Shown here: positions 45,217 through 55,368 of the stretch, piece by piece
How the letters are laid out: every line of letters starts with the position of its first letter
How positions within the stretch are numbered: the stretch's first letter is position 1
NCBI RefSeq assembly: GCF_044987625.1
Contig: NZ_JBJDSB010000001.1
Coordinates: 496,001-560,000 of the forward strand
Reading direction: 5' to 3'
Length of the DNA stretch: 64,000 bases
Source: Desulfobaculum sp044987625
GTDB taxonomy: Bacteria > Desulfobacterota > Desulfovibrionia > Desulfovibrionales > Desulfovibrionaceae
Made by a program: the position numbers and the translations under genes
The notes under the pieces: model-generated
What the model was told of the DNA's origin: nothing
The model's input: the letters and a program-made list of their open reading frames with translations, nothing else
The model's database searches: none

Positions 45217-46410
45217 TTATTGACGAAAAATGACGGCATCCAGCCAGTGGATGACGTCCACGCCGTCCGGCGCGCTGGCGGCAAGCTGCGTTACGCAGCC
45301 GCTACAGCCCGTGAGCACCGTGGCCGGCGCCTCTCCGGCAAGGTCCTGCCAGCACGCGCCCGCCACCGTGGCGGACAGGTCCGGGGCGGCAAGCTGAAGC
45401 ACGCCGCCCATGCCGCAGCACCGGGGCCGGTCCGGGCGGCGCAACCGCCCGTCTGTAACCGCGCCAAGCAGTGCGGCGTCCGGGTCATCCTGCGGCGCGT
45501 GGCAGGGCCGGTGATAGGCCACACGCCGGGGGGCGTCGTCCGTCTCCCGAAACACGGCTCCGGCAAGGAGCGCGCTCAGGGGGGTGACGGCCCCAGAAAA
45601 GTTCCGCGCCTCGTCCTCACTGTCAAAGAGGGAGGCGTCCGCCGCGTAGGCGGCGAGTCCGGCGTGGCAACTGGCACAAAAGGTGACCACAAGGGGTCGC
45701 CCGGCCTTGCGCCACAGCGAGACATTGCGCCGGCGCGCGGCCTGCATGGCGTCCGGCAATCCGGCATGGCCAAGGGTGGCGCCGCAGCAGTCCCAACGCG
45801 GCATACGCCCCGCATCCACGCCGGCAAACTGGAGCAGCTTCTCCGCCGTCGCCGTCCACGACCGGCGCACCGAAGCGGCCAAACATCCCGGGAAAAGTAC
45901 GGCCTTATCGCCCGGAGCGCAAGCCGGGGGCGTTTCGGGCACAATCCATGGCGTAACAGCGCCCGTGGTCCCCATGGCGGCAAGGCGGTCCACAGCGCGG
46001 CCCACCTGCCCCTGACGGGGCGATTCGCCGCGTCCAAGCAACGCGCCAAGGCCGCCGGCAGCAGGCCATGACAGCTTAGACGACCCAACCCACGCCTTCC
46101 ACAGCCACCGGGCAAAGCCGGGATGCGCGGCGCGCACGCGGGCCACAGCGGCGGGGACGTCCATATCCTGCGGACAGGCCTGGGCGCAACGCCCACAGGT
46201 CAGGCACATGCCAGCAAGGCGGGCGGCGTCCTTTTCGGTGAGGGTTTCCGGGGCCTCGGCAAGACGGTCCAGCAGAAGCATTTTGCCCCGTGGGCCAAGC
46301 TCTTCGCGGCCCGTGGCCGCCACAAGGGGGCAGACCTCAAGGCAGCGCCCGCACTGGATGCACTGCGCCTGACATGCGCCGGTGGTGGATGATGGTGTGG
46401 ATGTCTTCAT
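45217..46410 (-). CDS. GlcF/LldE-like iron-sulfur oxidoreductase subunit
   Basis: Electron-transfer subunit of 397 residues. Two 4Fe-4S motifs lie at the N-terminus (CIQCGRCLEVCP and CLTCGRCAQACP). Two CCG (DUF3483/HdrB-type) domains follow, with LFPGCLA, DCCGATLG, RPCHAP and CCGMGG. The layout matches GlcF, the Fe-S subunit of glycolate or D-lactate dehydrogenases. Its likely flavin partner is the GlcD-like protein encoded about 3 kb upstream on the same strand, the two being separated by an EamA transporter and the small coiled-coil genes. secA follows after 46 bp. Confidence 0.88.
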   Translation of the reverse strand: MKTSTPSSTTGACQAQCIQCGRCLEVCPLVAATGREELGPRGKMLLLDRLAEAPETLTEKDAARLAGMCLTCGRCAQACPQDMDVPAAVARVRAAHPGFARWLWKAWVGSSKLSWPAAGGLGALLGRGESPRQGQVGRAVDRLAAMGTTGAVTPWIVPETPPACAPGDKAVLFPGCLAASVRRSWTATAEKLLQFAGVDAGRMPRWDCCGATLGHAGLPDAMQAARRRNVSLWRKAGRPLVVTFCASCHAGLAAYAADASLFDSEDEARNFSGAVTPLSALLAGAVFRETDDAPRRVAYHRPCHAPQDDPDAALLGAVTDGRLRRPDRPRCCGMGGVLQLAAPDLSATVAGACWQDLAGEAPATVLTGCSGCVTQLAASAPDGVDVIHWLDAVIFRQ

Positions 46411-46613
46411 GCGGTGGGAGTTCCTTGCGCCGCCGCGTCATATGGCAGTGGAAAAACGCGGCAGCAGCGCAAGTGAAGACAATACGTCCGCACCGGGCTC
46501 CAGTCAATGCGGCGCCCCGCAGCAAAACCGAATTCGCTGGACTTCCACATGCCGGGCCGATAGACAACGGCAAACCGCAACACATCCCACAACCCGACGC
46601 AAGAGGACCTCGA

Positions 46614-47507
46614 ATGCCGTCTCGTCCTACCACGGGCACCCTCATGCCCTACATTGTTCTTTTCGCCGCCATTCTCCTCTGGAGCAGCTCCTTCGTCGCC
46701 ATGAAGGTTGTCCTCCAGTACTTTGACCCCTACGTCATGATTTTTGGCAGGCTCACCGTGGCCAGCATCGCCCTCGCCCCGTTCTACAAGCTACTGCGCA
46801 CCGTGCGCTACCAGCCCGGCGACTGGAAGACCCTTGGCTTTATGGCCCTGTGCGAGCCGTGCCTGTACTTTGTCTTTGAATCCAACGCGCTGCAGTACAC
46901 CTCCGCCTCGCAGGCGGGCATGGTGACGGCCACCCTGCCCCTGCTGGTGGCGGTGACCGCTGTGCCCCTGCTGGGGGAGACCATTTCGCGGTCCATGATG
47001 ATTGGCTTTTGTATGGCCATGGGCGGCGTCATCTGGCTGAGCCTGTCCGGCACCGCCACGGAAAGCGCGCCGAATCCCATCCTTGGCAACGCGCTGGAGG
47101 GCCTCGCCATGTGCGCGGCCACGGGCTACATCATTTCACTGAAAAAGCTGTCGTTTCGGTATTCGCCGCACTTTCTGACGGCGTTTCAGGCTGTGGCGGG
47201 CGCGGTGTTCTTTTTCCCGCTGCTCTTTTTGCCGGGGACGGAGCTGCCCACCAGCTTCCCCATGGAACCGGTTTTGGCCATTGTCTACCTTGGCGTGTGC
47301 GTCTCCCTTGGCGGATACGGCATGCACAACTACGCGGTGAGTAAGATTCCGGCCAGCAAGACCACGGCCTTTATCAATCTCATTCCGGTGTTCACGGTCA
47401 TCATGGGCTGGATTATTCTGGGCGAGCGCCTGAACCCGCAGCAGATGGCGGCGTCCGTTCTGGTCCTGTGCGGCGTGCTTATGAGTCAGTACGCAAAGCG
47501 GCGCTAA
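46614..47507 (+). CDS. EamA/DMT-family membrane transporter
   Basis: Permease of 297 residues with about ten hydrophobic helices arranged as two EamA repeats (IVLFAAILLWSSSFVAMKVVL; AATGYIISLKKLSFRY). The C-terminal repeat ends FINLIPVFTVIMGWIILGERL, typical for drug/metabolite exporters. The substrate cannot be told. AAGAGGA precedes the ATG at 46614. It is the only plus-strand gene in this stretch, converging on the coiled-coil gene with a 29-nt overlap of coding ends. Confidence 0.92.
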   Translation: MPSRPTTGTLMPYIVLFAAILLWSSSFVAMKVVLQYFDPYVMIFGRLTVASIALAPFYKLLRTVRYQPGDWKTLGFMALCEPCLYFVFESNALQYTSASQAGMVTATLPLLVAVTAVPLLGETISRSMMIGFCMAMGGVIWLSLSGTATESAPNPILGNALEGLAMCAATGYIISLKKLSFRYSPHFLTAFQAVAGAVFFFPLLFLPGTELPTSFPMEPVLAIVYLGVCVSLGGYGMHNYAVSKIPASKTTAFINLIPVFTVIMGWIILGERLNPQQMAASVLVLCGVLMSQYAKRR

Positions 47508-47931
47508 CCGCGCCGCGCGCGGCCTGCACGTCCGCCGGGGTCACCATCTCCAGCAGGACGAGCACTTCCTCTAAGGGCAGCTCGCACCGCGTGCCGGAGC
47601 AATACTCCTTGGCCTTGCGAAGGTTCGCCTCGGTGAGTTTGCCCATGCGCACCAGCCATTGCGCCACCGAGCACTGCTCGCGGCACTGCCGGCGCTCCGC
47701 CACGGTTCCGGCTTCCTCGCGCAGTTCCTCCATACGCTGCCGGAGTGCACTTTGGCGCTGGTCAAGGCACTCGCGCTCGCGAAGCAGACCGTCGCGGCGG
47801 TGCTCAAGGCGCATGCGCTCCAGCTCCACCATGTGTACCACCCGCTGGTAATCGCGCCGCATACGCGACACAAACAGCGCCCAGCACGAGCCAAGCAGCA
47901 GCATAAGGGCGGCGGTCAACAGCAAGCTCAT
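47479..47931 (-). CDS. Small membrane/coiled-coil protein with MshEN-like C-terminal domain (copy D)
   Basis: Protein of 150 residues: N-terminal membrane helix (LLLTAALMLLLGSCWALFV), a coiled coil (about 22-85, Arg/Glu-rich), then a domain of about 50 residues: MGKLTEANLRKAKEY, LPLEEVLVLLEMVTPADVQAA. The same domain ends the two proteins encoded upstream (copies A and B). The helix-Gly-turn-helix pattern resembles the MshEN/GspE N-terminal fold, but the RLG part of the c-di-GMP-binding motif is not obvious. It overlaps copy C by 4 nt. Four Cys residues near the domain are peculiar to this copy. Function unknown. Confidence 0.72.
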   Translation of the reverse strand: MSLLLTAALMLLLGSCWALFVSRMRRDYQRVVHMVELERMRLEHRRDGLLRERECLDQRQSALRQRMEELREEAGTVAERRQCREQCSVAQWLVRMGKLTEANLRKAKEYCSGTRCELPLEEVLVLLEMVTPADVQAARGAVSAALRTDS

Positions 47932-48203
47932 GCCGCGCCCCCGGCCTGCTCCAGCGCCTTTTCACGCTCCGCATTACGGATGATTTCCCGCTCGCGCTCA
48001 AGCACGTCGCGCTCCAGCTTGGTCACGGCCTCGCGGCGCTGCGACACACTCTCCCCAAGGTGCGTCACATCGTCCTGCAGCCGTTCCACAACGCTGCGCG
48101 CCTCGTTCAGGCGGCGCAGGCACTCGCTGCGCACGCTCACCGCATGGGCGGCGCACAGGGCCACCCCTCCGGCAATCACCGCTGCGCAAAGCAACTGTTC
48201 CAT
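47928..48203 (-). CDS. Small membrane/coiled-coil protein without the C-terminal domain (copy C)
   Basis: Protein of 91 residues with an N-terminal hydrophobic segment (LLCAAVIAGGVALCAAHAV) and a coiled coil (LNEARSVVERLQDDVTHLG, VTKLERDVLEREREIIRNAE). It lacks the MshEN-like domain of copies A, B and D. GGAGG precedes the ATG at 48203, and its stop overlaps the start of copy D (ATGA), which favours a heteromeric complex of C and D. Function unknown. Confidence 0.68.
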   Translation of the reverse strand: MEQLLCAAVIAGGVALCAAHAVSVRSECLRRLNEARSVVERLQDDVTHLGESVSQRREAVTKLERDVLEREREIIRNAEREKALEQAGGAA

Positions 48204-48317
48204 ACTCCCTCCCGGATGATTCAAATCCGCGCAATGGTATAGAACAGCCATAGAAGAATCAATACAGTCACGAAAACGACAGAGTACACATTACAGCGCA
48301 TGCAAATGCCGCGCAGT

Positions 48318-48758
48318 TCACTTCCCGGCCACCTTCTTTTTTGCAGATTCCATATCATACGACGACACGATATCGAGCATTATCAGTACTTCTTCTAAGT
48401 CATACGGACTTTGTGAGCCGTCTTTGAAGTCCTTTGCCTTTTGCAGGTCCTCCTGCCGCAGCTTGCCCGCCTGCATCAGGTAGCCGATGGCGGAGTCGTA
48501 CTCCACGGCGGATTCGCTGAAAGACGTCAGCCCGTGCTGCGCCTGCACAATGGCAATCTGCTCGGCCTTGAGTTCGTCTTCGCGTTCCTGCAGAACGTCG
48601 CGCTCGGCCAGCAAGCTTTCCAGTTCATCGTCCAGCTTTTGCACCTCGTACTCCAGCTTGCGGATCATATCCGTATAGCCCTTGGTCATGCGTGTGTAAT
48701 AGGCCGGACCTATCATAAGAAACAGCAAGATAAGGATGGAGATATAGATGACCGTCAT
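48318..48758 (-). CDS. Small membrane/coiled-coil protein with MshEN-like C-terminal domain (copy B)
   Basis: Protein of 146 residues: membrane helix (VIYISILILLFLMIGPAYY), coiled coil (about 25-80: LEYEVQKLDDELESLLAERD), and the shared C-terminal domain (AGKLRQEDLQKAKDF, YDLEEVLIMLDIVSSYDMESA). The ATG at 48758 has GGAG 8 nt upstream; a GTG three codons earlier lacks spacing for a ribosome binding site. It is the least GC-rich of the four. It follows copy A by 27 bp. Topology puts the coiled coil and domain in the cytoplasm if the N-terminus is outside. Confidence 0.72.
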   Translation of the reverse strand: MTVIYISILILLFLMIGPAYYTRMTKGYTDMIRKLEYEVQKLDDELESLLAERDVLQEREDELKAEQIAIVQAQHGLTSFSESAVEYDSAIGYLMQAGKLRQEDLQKAKDFKDGSQSPYDLEEVLIMLDIVSSYDMESAKKKVAGK

Positions 48759-48785
48759 GGGCGGCACTCCATGGGCGGGGCGCTC

Positions 48786-49232
48786 TTAGCGGCGGGATGT
48801 GGCCTTGGCATTTTGCACCTCTTCGGGGCTGACAATCTCCAAAAGTACGAGCACTTCCTCAATGCTCGCTTCGCTGCCCGACTTGGCGCGGAATTCCTCG
48901 GCGCGGTCGATGTCCTCCTGCGACACGCGGCCCATGGACTCCAGCACGGACAGCGCTGTACGCTCCTCACCTGCCGCGGCCTCCTCGGCCAAACGGCGCT
49001 TTTCGCGCTCGTGCTCAAGGCGCAGGGTCTCCATGTGCCGTTCCAACAGCTTCACGTTTTCCTTACGGATGGCGATGTCGTTCTGCGCGTCGCCCATATC
49101 GATTTCCTTGCGGCGACGCTGCACGCGCAGCCGCTGGATGGTCTCGATATATTTTTCGCGCACGCCGCGCACATACAGCGCAAAAATCACGGCGAACACA
49201 AAAATGACGCCAGCAAGAATGAAAAACGGCAT
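48786..49232 (-). CDS. Small membrane/coiled-coil protein with MshEN-like C-terminal domain (copy A)
   Basis: Protein of 148 residues: membrane helix (FFILAGVIFVFAVIFALYV), coiled coil (about 25-90: IRKENVKLLERHMETLRLEHE), and C-terminal domain (MGRVSQEDIDRAEEF, ASIEEVLVLLEIVSPEEVQNA). GGAGGG lies 4 nt before the ATG. It is the first gene of the A-B-C-D series, which looks like local duplication and divergence. The series lies between the GlcD-like and GlcF-like genes. Function unknown. Confidence 0.74.
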   Translation of the reverse strand: MPFFILAGVIFVFAVIFALYVRGVREKYIETIQRLRVQRRRKEIDMGDAQNDIAIRKENVKLLERHMETLRLEHEREKRRLAEEAAAGEERTALSVLESMGRVSQEDIDRAEEFRAKSGSEASIEEVLVLLEIVSPEEVQNAKATSRR

Positions 49233-49375
49233 CCATCCCTCCAGAGCCTTGCCGGAAACGGACTTCTCGTATCATCCAATAATTACGTGAATTCGCGTAT
49301 GCGGGCAACCCGGACACGGCCTCCGGCGCGCTGTGCTGTGCGCGCGCGGCGCCGCGGCTTGCGGCCATAAACGAC

Positions 49376-49415
49376 AAACGGGCCGCCCCATCGCCACGGA
49401 TGGAACGGCCCGTTT
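49376..49415 (-). terminator. Terminator after the GlcD-like gene
   Basis: Stem AAACGGGCC/GGCCCGTTT (49376-49384 with 49407-49415) around a 22-nt loop, followed on the minus strand by a weak T-rich GTCGTTTA. It separates the flavoprotein gene from the coiled-coil series. Confidence 0.6.
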
Positions 49416-49438
49416 ACAGAAAACCCCGCGAAAACAAG

Positions 49439-50806
49439 TCAGTAGGCTTTGCCCGGATTCAGAATACCGTTGGGGTCGAAGCTGGCCTTGATGCTGCGCA
49501 TCAGGCGGCGCTCCGCCGCGCCAATCTGCTCGTCAAAGTACGGATACTTGGTCAGCCCCACGCCGTGCTCGCCGGACATGGTCCCGCCGGCGCCCAGCAC
49601 CACGCCCAGCACCTCGCGCTTGAGGGCCGTGGCGCGCTCCAGTTCGCCGCCCGCCTTGTCGTACATGATGTTCACGTGGATATTGCCGTCCCCAAGGTGA
49701 CCAAAGGTGAGCACGGTCAGCCCGTGCCGCCCCGCGGCCTCGCGGATGCCCGCAATGGCGCGCGCCACCTCGCCGCGCGGGACGGTGACGTCGTCGCTCA
49801 TCTTGTCCGGGGCCACGCGGAACGACGCCGGATTGATAAGGCGGCGCACCTCCCACAGGCCTTCCTCGGCCGCGCCCTGCCCGGCCTCCAAAAAGGCGGG
49901 GGACTCGGCGCCAAGGGAGGCCTCAAGACGCGCCAACTCGCCGGGCAAGGACTCCTCGGAGCCGTCAATCTGCAGCAGCAGTGCGGCCTGCGTGCCCTTG
50001 GGCCACGGGGGCACCGTCACATGCTCCAACGCGGCCAGCACCTCTGCGGCCATAAATTCCATGGCCACGGGCAATATGCCCGCCCGAAACACCGCTGCCG
50101 CCGCCTCCAGCGCCTGTTCAAGGGTCTCGAACCCCACCAGCACCGAGGCCGTGGCCTGCGGCCGGGGCAACAGCTTCAGCGTCACCTCCGTCAGACACCC
50201 AAGGGTGCCCTCCGCGCCGACAAAAAGCCGCGTCAGGTCAAGGCCCACCACATTCTTGTGGCAGCGCCCGCCCATGCGGATGACCTCGCCGCCGGGAATG
50301 ACGGCCTCCAGCCCCAGCACATACTCGCGGGTAACGCCGTACTTCACGGCGCGCATCCCCCCGGCGTTGGTGGAGACGTTGCCGCCAATGGTGGAGATGC
50401 GCACGCTGGCCGGGTCCGGCGGATAGAACAGTCCCTTGGCCGCGCAGGCGCGCTGCACATCGGCCGTTACGGCCCCCGGTTCCACCACGGCCACAAAGTC
50501 GCGCCCCGAAATATCGATGATGCGGTTCATGCGCAGGGTGGAGACCACGACGCCGCCGCCCTGCGGCACGCACGCGCCCACAACGTTGGTCCCGCGGGAG
50601 CGGAAAAACAGCGGCACGCGCTCCGCATCGGCCCAGCGCAGCAGCTCGCGCACCTGCTCCCGCCCTTCCGGACGGACCACAGCCCACGGCTGATGGAACA
50701 GGCGGCTGGAGTCGCCGCCAAAGGCGCAGGTTTCCTCAGGCGACAGCGCGCAGGCGTCGCCGGGGAACAGACCGGTCAGAAAACGGCTTTGGGCCGATGT
50801 CAGCAT
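49439..50806 (-). CDS. FAD-linked oxidase GlcD-like (glycolate/D-lactate dehydrogenase)
   Basis: Flavoprotein of 455 residues. The FAD-binding domain (about 35-215) has SRGTNVVGACVPQGGGVVVS, VVEPGAVTADVQ and GGNVSTNAGGMRAVKYGVTR. The oxidase C-domain has FGHLGDGNIHVN and GGTMSGEHGVGLTKYPY. The protein fits GlcD/Dld-type 2-hydroxyacid dehydrogenases; D-lactate would be a natural substrate for a Desulfovibrio-type organism. A GGAGGGG ribosome binding site supports the ATG at 50806. Electrons would pass to the GlcF-like subunit encoded near 46 kb. Confidence 0.92.
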   Translation of the reverse strand: MLTSAQSRFLTGLFPGDACALSPEETCAFGGDSSRLFHQPWAVVRPEGREQVRELLRWADAERVPLFFRSRGTNVVGACVPQGGGVVVSTLRMNRIIDISGRDFVAVVEPGAVTADVQRACAAKGLFYPPDPASVRISTIGGNVSTNAGGMRAVKYGVTREYVLGLEAVIPGGEVIRMGGRCHKNVVGLDLTRLFVGAEGTLGCLTEVTLKLLPRPQATASVLVGFETLEQALEAAAAVFRAGILPVAMEFMAAEVLAALEHVTVPPWPKGTQAALLLQIDGSEESLPGELARLEASLGAESPAFLEAGQGAAEEGLWEVRRLINPASFRVAPDKMSDDVTVPRGEVARAIAGIREAAGRHGLTVLTFGHLGDGNIHVNIMYDKAGGELERATALKREVLGVVLGAGGTMSGEHGVGLTKYPYFDEQIGAAERRLMRSIKASFDPNGILNPGKAY

Positions 50807-50901
50807 GAAAACCCCTCCTCCAGCAGAGAGCGCCCGGTTCGCGGAGCACCGCGCCCAGTGTACGAAGCGCCGGGCGCGGGAGCAACCACGCCGCAGCACA
50901 T

Positions 50902-50925
50902 GAAAAAAGCCGCGCGGGGCGGCTT
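50902..50925 (-). terminator. Terminator after smpB
   Basis: On the minus strand, a short hairpin AGCCGC/GCGGCT with a 5-nt loop is followed by TTTTTTC. It lies about 30 bp past the smpB stop and before the GlcD-like gene. Confidence 0.75.
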
Positions 50926-50952
50926 ATTATCGGTGTCGTCCACGCGGGCGGG

Positions 50953-51423
50953 CTACTTGTAGCGCGCCACTTCGCGGGCGGTGTCCCGCGCGATGTCGCG
51001 CTTTTTGATGTCGTCGCGGCGGTCGTAGGTCTTTTTACCCCGTCCGAGGGCAATCTCTACCTTTACCTTGCCGCGCTTGAGGTACATCTTCAGCGGCACC
51101 ACGGACAGGCCCTTCTGATCCACCTTGGCGGACAGGGCGTCGATTTCGCGGCGGTGCAGCAGCAGCTTGCGCTCGCGCTCCGGCTCGTGGCCGGTGTGCA
51201 CGGCGTTCTCATACGGCGCAATGTGCACGCCGATGAGAATGGCCTCGCCGTCCATAATGCGGACGTAGCCGTCCTTGAAGTTCACGCGGCCAGCGCGCAG
51301 GGATTTGACTTCCGAGCCCATGAGGGAAATGCCCGCCTCGAAGGTGTCGAGGATTTCATAGTTGCGTCGGGCGTTCTTGTTCTGGGCGATAATCTTGATG
51401 CCGGATGGTGCTGGTTTTGCCAT
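50953..51423 (-). CDS. smpB: SsrA-binding protein SmpB
   Basis: Partner of tmRNA in ribosome rescue, 156 residues. It has the OB-fold signatures NKNARRNYEILDTFEAGISL, GSEVKSLRAGRVNFKDGYVRI and the basic C-terminal tail (LGRGKKTYDRRDDIKKRD) that inserts in the mRNA channel. It starts 4 nt after ptsI. The tmRNA gene itself is not in the window. Confidence 0.97.
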   Translation of the reverse strand: MAKPAPSGIKIIAQNKNARRNYEILDTFEAGISLMGSEVKSLRAGRVNFKDGYVRIMDGEAILIGVHIAPYENAVHTGHEPERERKLLLHRREIDALSAKVDQKGLSVVPLKMYLKRGKVKVEIALGRGKKTYDRRDDIKKRDIARDTAREVARYK

Positions 51424-51427
51424 ATGT

Positions 51428-53208
<1,781 letters not shown>

Positions 53209-53209
<1 letters not shown>

Positions 53210-53508
53210 TATTTATCCTCGCCGAATCGCGTCTGGAACAGTTCTATCAGCGTCTTCAGTGCCTCTGCGGCGTCGTCGCCGCTGGCACGGACCACAAGGT
53301 CGCACCCCTGCGGCGCGGCCAGCGTCAGGATGTCGAGGATGCTTTTGGCATCCACTTCCTGTTCATCCATGGTGAGCGTGATCTCGGCGGCGAACCGCTG
53401 CGCCTCCTGAGCGAGGCGCGCTGCGGGACGGGCATGCAGGCCCAATTCATTTCGCACGCAGACTTCGGCGCTTTGGTAGCCCTCGGCGTCTTCTTCCGGT
53501 TCGATCAC
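53209..53508 (-). CDS. ptsH: Phosphocarrier protein HPr
   Basis: PTS phosphocarrier of 99 residues. The active His25 (His15 in the usual numbering) is in NELGLHARPAARLA, and Ser56 in DAKSILDIL corresponds to regulatory Ser46, so HPr kinase control is possible. An acidic N-terminal extension of about 10 residues (IEPEEDAEGYQ) is unusual. The GTG at 53508 is chosen because GGAGG ends 5 nt before it; the frame opens four codons earlier with a TTG that overlaps that ribosome binding site. Confidence 0.93.
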
Positions 53509-53571
53509 GATATCCTCCAATATATCATCACCCGTACGGGGGTGCTGTCGTCACAGGCATGTGCTGCGTAT

Positions 53572-54393
53572 TCAGGTAAAGAGACCGGCGACCAAACGCT
53601 CCAGCCAAGGATACCCAAGGTACCCGGCCACAAGAAGCGCAAGGATCACCTCGCGGGACAATCCGGCGGTGAACACCACCCCGGCCAGCCCGCCAAGGGC
53701 CAGCACAGCGGCCAGCCATTCGTACCAGAGAAACGGCTCCGGCCACGCAAGGCCCCATACAAGCACCACAAGTGCGGCGTTGCAGACCTTAACGCGCTGG
53801 CCCCAGTTGATGAGGTCCCACCGCTTGAGGGTGGGAACAAACTGAAGCCCCTGCCTGAACCCTTCAAGGAAGGTGTATGCCTTGAACGCCTGAAGCGCCG
53901 CAAAACACACCACCCCTACTATCACGGCCAGCCAGCCATATCCAGCGGCCCAAAGTAAAAATGTCACCAGCGACCACAGCACCAGCACGCTGCCGCCAAA
54001 GAACGAATCCCCAATGGCGGACAGGGCATAAATGGTGGTGCCCCGCAGGCTGTCAAAGGCTTCCGGCGCAAGGAGACCGCGTGAAATCTTCACCTCCACC
54101 CCAAGGAACACGCCAACAAGCAGCGGCGTCCAAAACGGGTGGGTGTTGTAGTGCCCCACATAGCGGCGGCGGGCTTGCCGGAGCGGCTCTCCGCCGCCAT
54201 ACAGCGCCCGCAGTCCGGGGTCCATGGCATTGGCGAGACCGATGTTCTGCATGCCGCGCGTGTTGAACCCCGCGCCGACCAGCAGCGTGCGCACAAAACA
54301 GGCATGCAGGACCCGGGCCGAAGGAAACGTCTGCCGCTTCCCCGCACCGCTCTGCGCCTGTTTTCCGCGCTGCTTCATCTGCCCCTCAGCCAT
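53572..54393 (-). CDS. PTS mannose-family IID component
   Basis: Membrane subunit of 273 residues of the mannose/fructose/sorbose PTS family. Evidence: LVGAGFNTRGMQNIGLANAMDPGLRALYG near the N-terminus, HYNTHPFWTPLLVGVFLGVE, STLGDSFFGG-like segment (SAIGDSFFGGSVLVLW), and several C-terminal helices. IID normally works with IIA, IIB and IIC. None is encoded here, so it is an incomplete set or has partners elsewhere. It lies between rsmI and ptsH, all co-directional. GGGGA precedes the ATG. Confidence 0.9.
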   Translation of the reverse strand: MAEGQMKQRGKQAQSGAGKRQTFPSARVLHACFVRTLLVGAGFNTRGMQNIGLANAMDPGLRALYGGGEPLRQARRRYVGHYNTHPFWTPLLVGVFLGVEVKISRGLLAPEAFDSLRGTTIYALSAIGDSFFGGSVLVLWSLVTFLLWAAGYGWLAVIVGVVCFAALQAFKAYTFLEGFRQGLQFVPTLKRWDLINWGQRVKVCNAALVVLVWGLAWPEPFLWYEWLAAVLALGGLAGVVFTAGLSREVILALLVAGYLGYPWLERLVAGLFT

Positions 54394-54402
54394 TTTGTTC
54401 CC

Positions 54403-55287
54403 CTACGCTGTGGGTTCGTCGTCCTGCGCCGCCGGCCCCTCACCGGTCATCAGCGCGTACACATCCTTGGTGGACCAGCCCGCCATGCGCTCGGCCACGC
54501 GGCGCGCCACCTGACGGGGCTTGCCGCCTGCGCGGCGTTCCTCCTCAATGGCGGCGAGGACGGCCTCACGGCCCGCTTCCGCCTCCTCGGCCGGCGGGCC
54601 AATCACAACGGTAAACTCCCCAAGAAGCGGCACGTCCAGTGCCGTCAGGGCGTCCAGCCGTCCATGTATAAATTCCTCATGCGTCTTGGTCAATTCCCGC
54701 GCAACGCACACCTCGCGCGGACCAAGGGCGTCATGGGCGGCCTGAAGGGTCTCCATGAGGCGGTTTTTGCGCTCGAAGAAAATCAGCGTCGCACCGGTTT
54801 GCGCATGGGCGGCAAAAAATTTGTGACGGTCTCCGGCCTTGCGCGGCGGAAACCCAAGAAACGTAAACGGCAACGGCGGCAAGCCGCAGGCGCTCAGCGC
54901 CGTGAGTGGCGCGCTGGGGCCGGGCACAGGCACCACGGTGATGCCCCGCTCGCGGCAGGCGCGCACCAGCGTAAAGCCGGGGTCGGACAAAAGCGGCGTG
55001 CCGGCATCGGACACCATGGCCACGCTCTGCCCTGCCTCCAGGGCCTCAACCACGCGCGCGGTGCGCTTCTCCTCGTTATGCTCGTGAAAGCTCACAAAGC
55101 CGTGCGAGGGGATGCCTAGGCGCTGGAAGAGCTGCCCGGTGCGGCGGGTATCCTCGGCCAATACCATATCCGCGGCGGCGAGAATGCGGCGCGCCCGCGG
55201 CGACAGGTCGTCGGCGTTGCCGAGGGGAGTCGCCACGACGTAGAGCGCGGCGTCCAGTTCTGTATTCTGTGCAATTTCATCAGTCAT
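54403..55287 (-). CDS. rsmI: 16S rRNA (cytidine-1402 2'-O)-methyltransferase RsmI
   Basis: Tetrapyrrole-methylase-fold enzyme of 294 residues with LYVVATPLGNADDLSPRARRIL, AEDTRRTGQLFQRLGI, FHEHNEE, VAMVSDAGTPLLSDPG and PVPGPSAPLTALSACGLP, all family hallmarks (formerly YraL). It modifies the decoding centre of the small subunit. Its neighbour yraN is a common partner in proteobacteria. It starts 82 bp after yraN and is followed by the PTS IID gene after 9 bp. Confidence 0.96.
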   Translation of the reverse strand: MTDEIAQNTELDAALYVVATPLGNADDLSPRARRILAAADMVLAEDTRRTGQLFQRLGIPSHGFVSFHEHNEEKRTARVVEALEAGQSVAMVSDAGTPLLSDPGFTLVRACRERGITVVPVPGPSAPLTALSACGLPPLPFTFLGFPPRKAGDRHKFFAAHAQTGATLIFFERKNRLMETLQAAHDALGPREVCVARELTKTHEEFIHGRLDALTALDVPLLGEFTVVIGPPAEEAEAGREAVLAAIEEERRAGGKPRQVARRVAERMAGWSTKDVYALMTGEGPAAQDDEPTA

Positions 55288-55368
55288 GGCTATCAGGTAG
55301 GCACGCAGCCGCGCCGGAAGTTTGCTCTTTCTCTACGCACTTTCGCCGCCGGGCACAACAGAGGGTGC

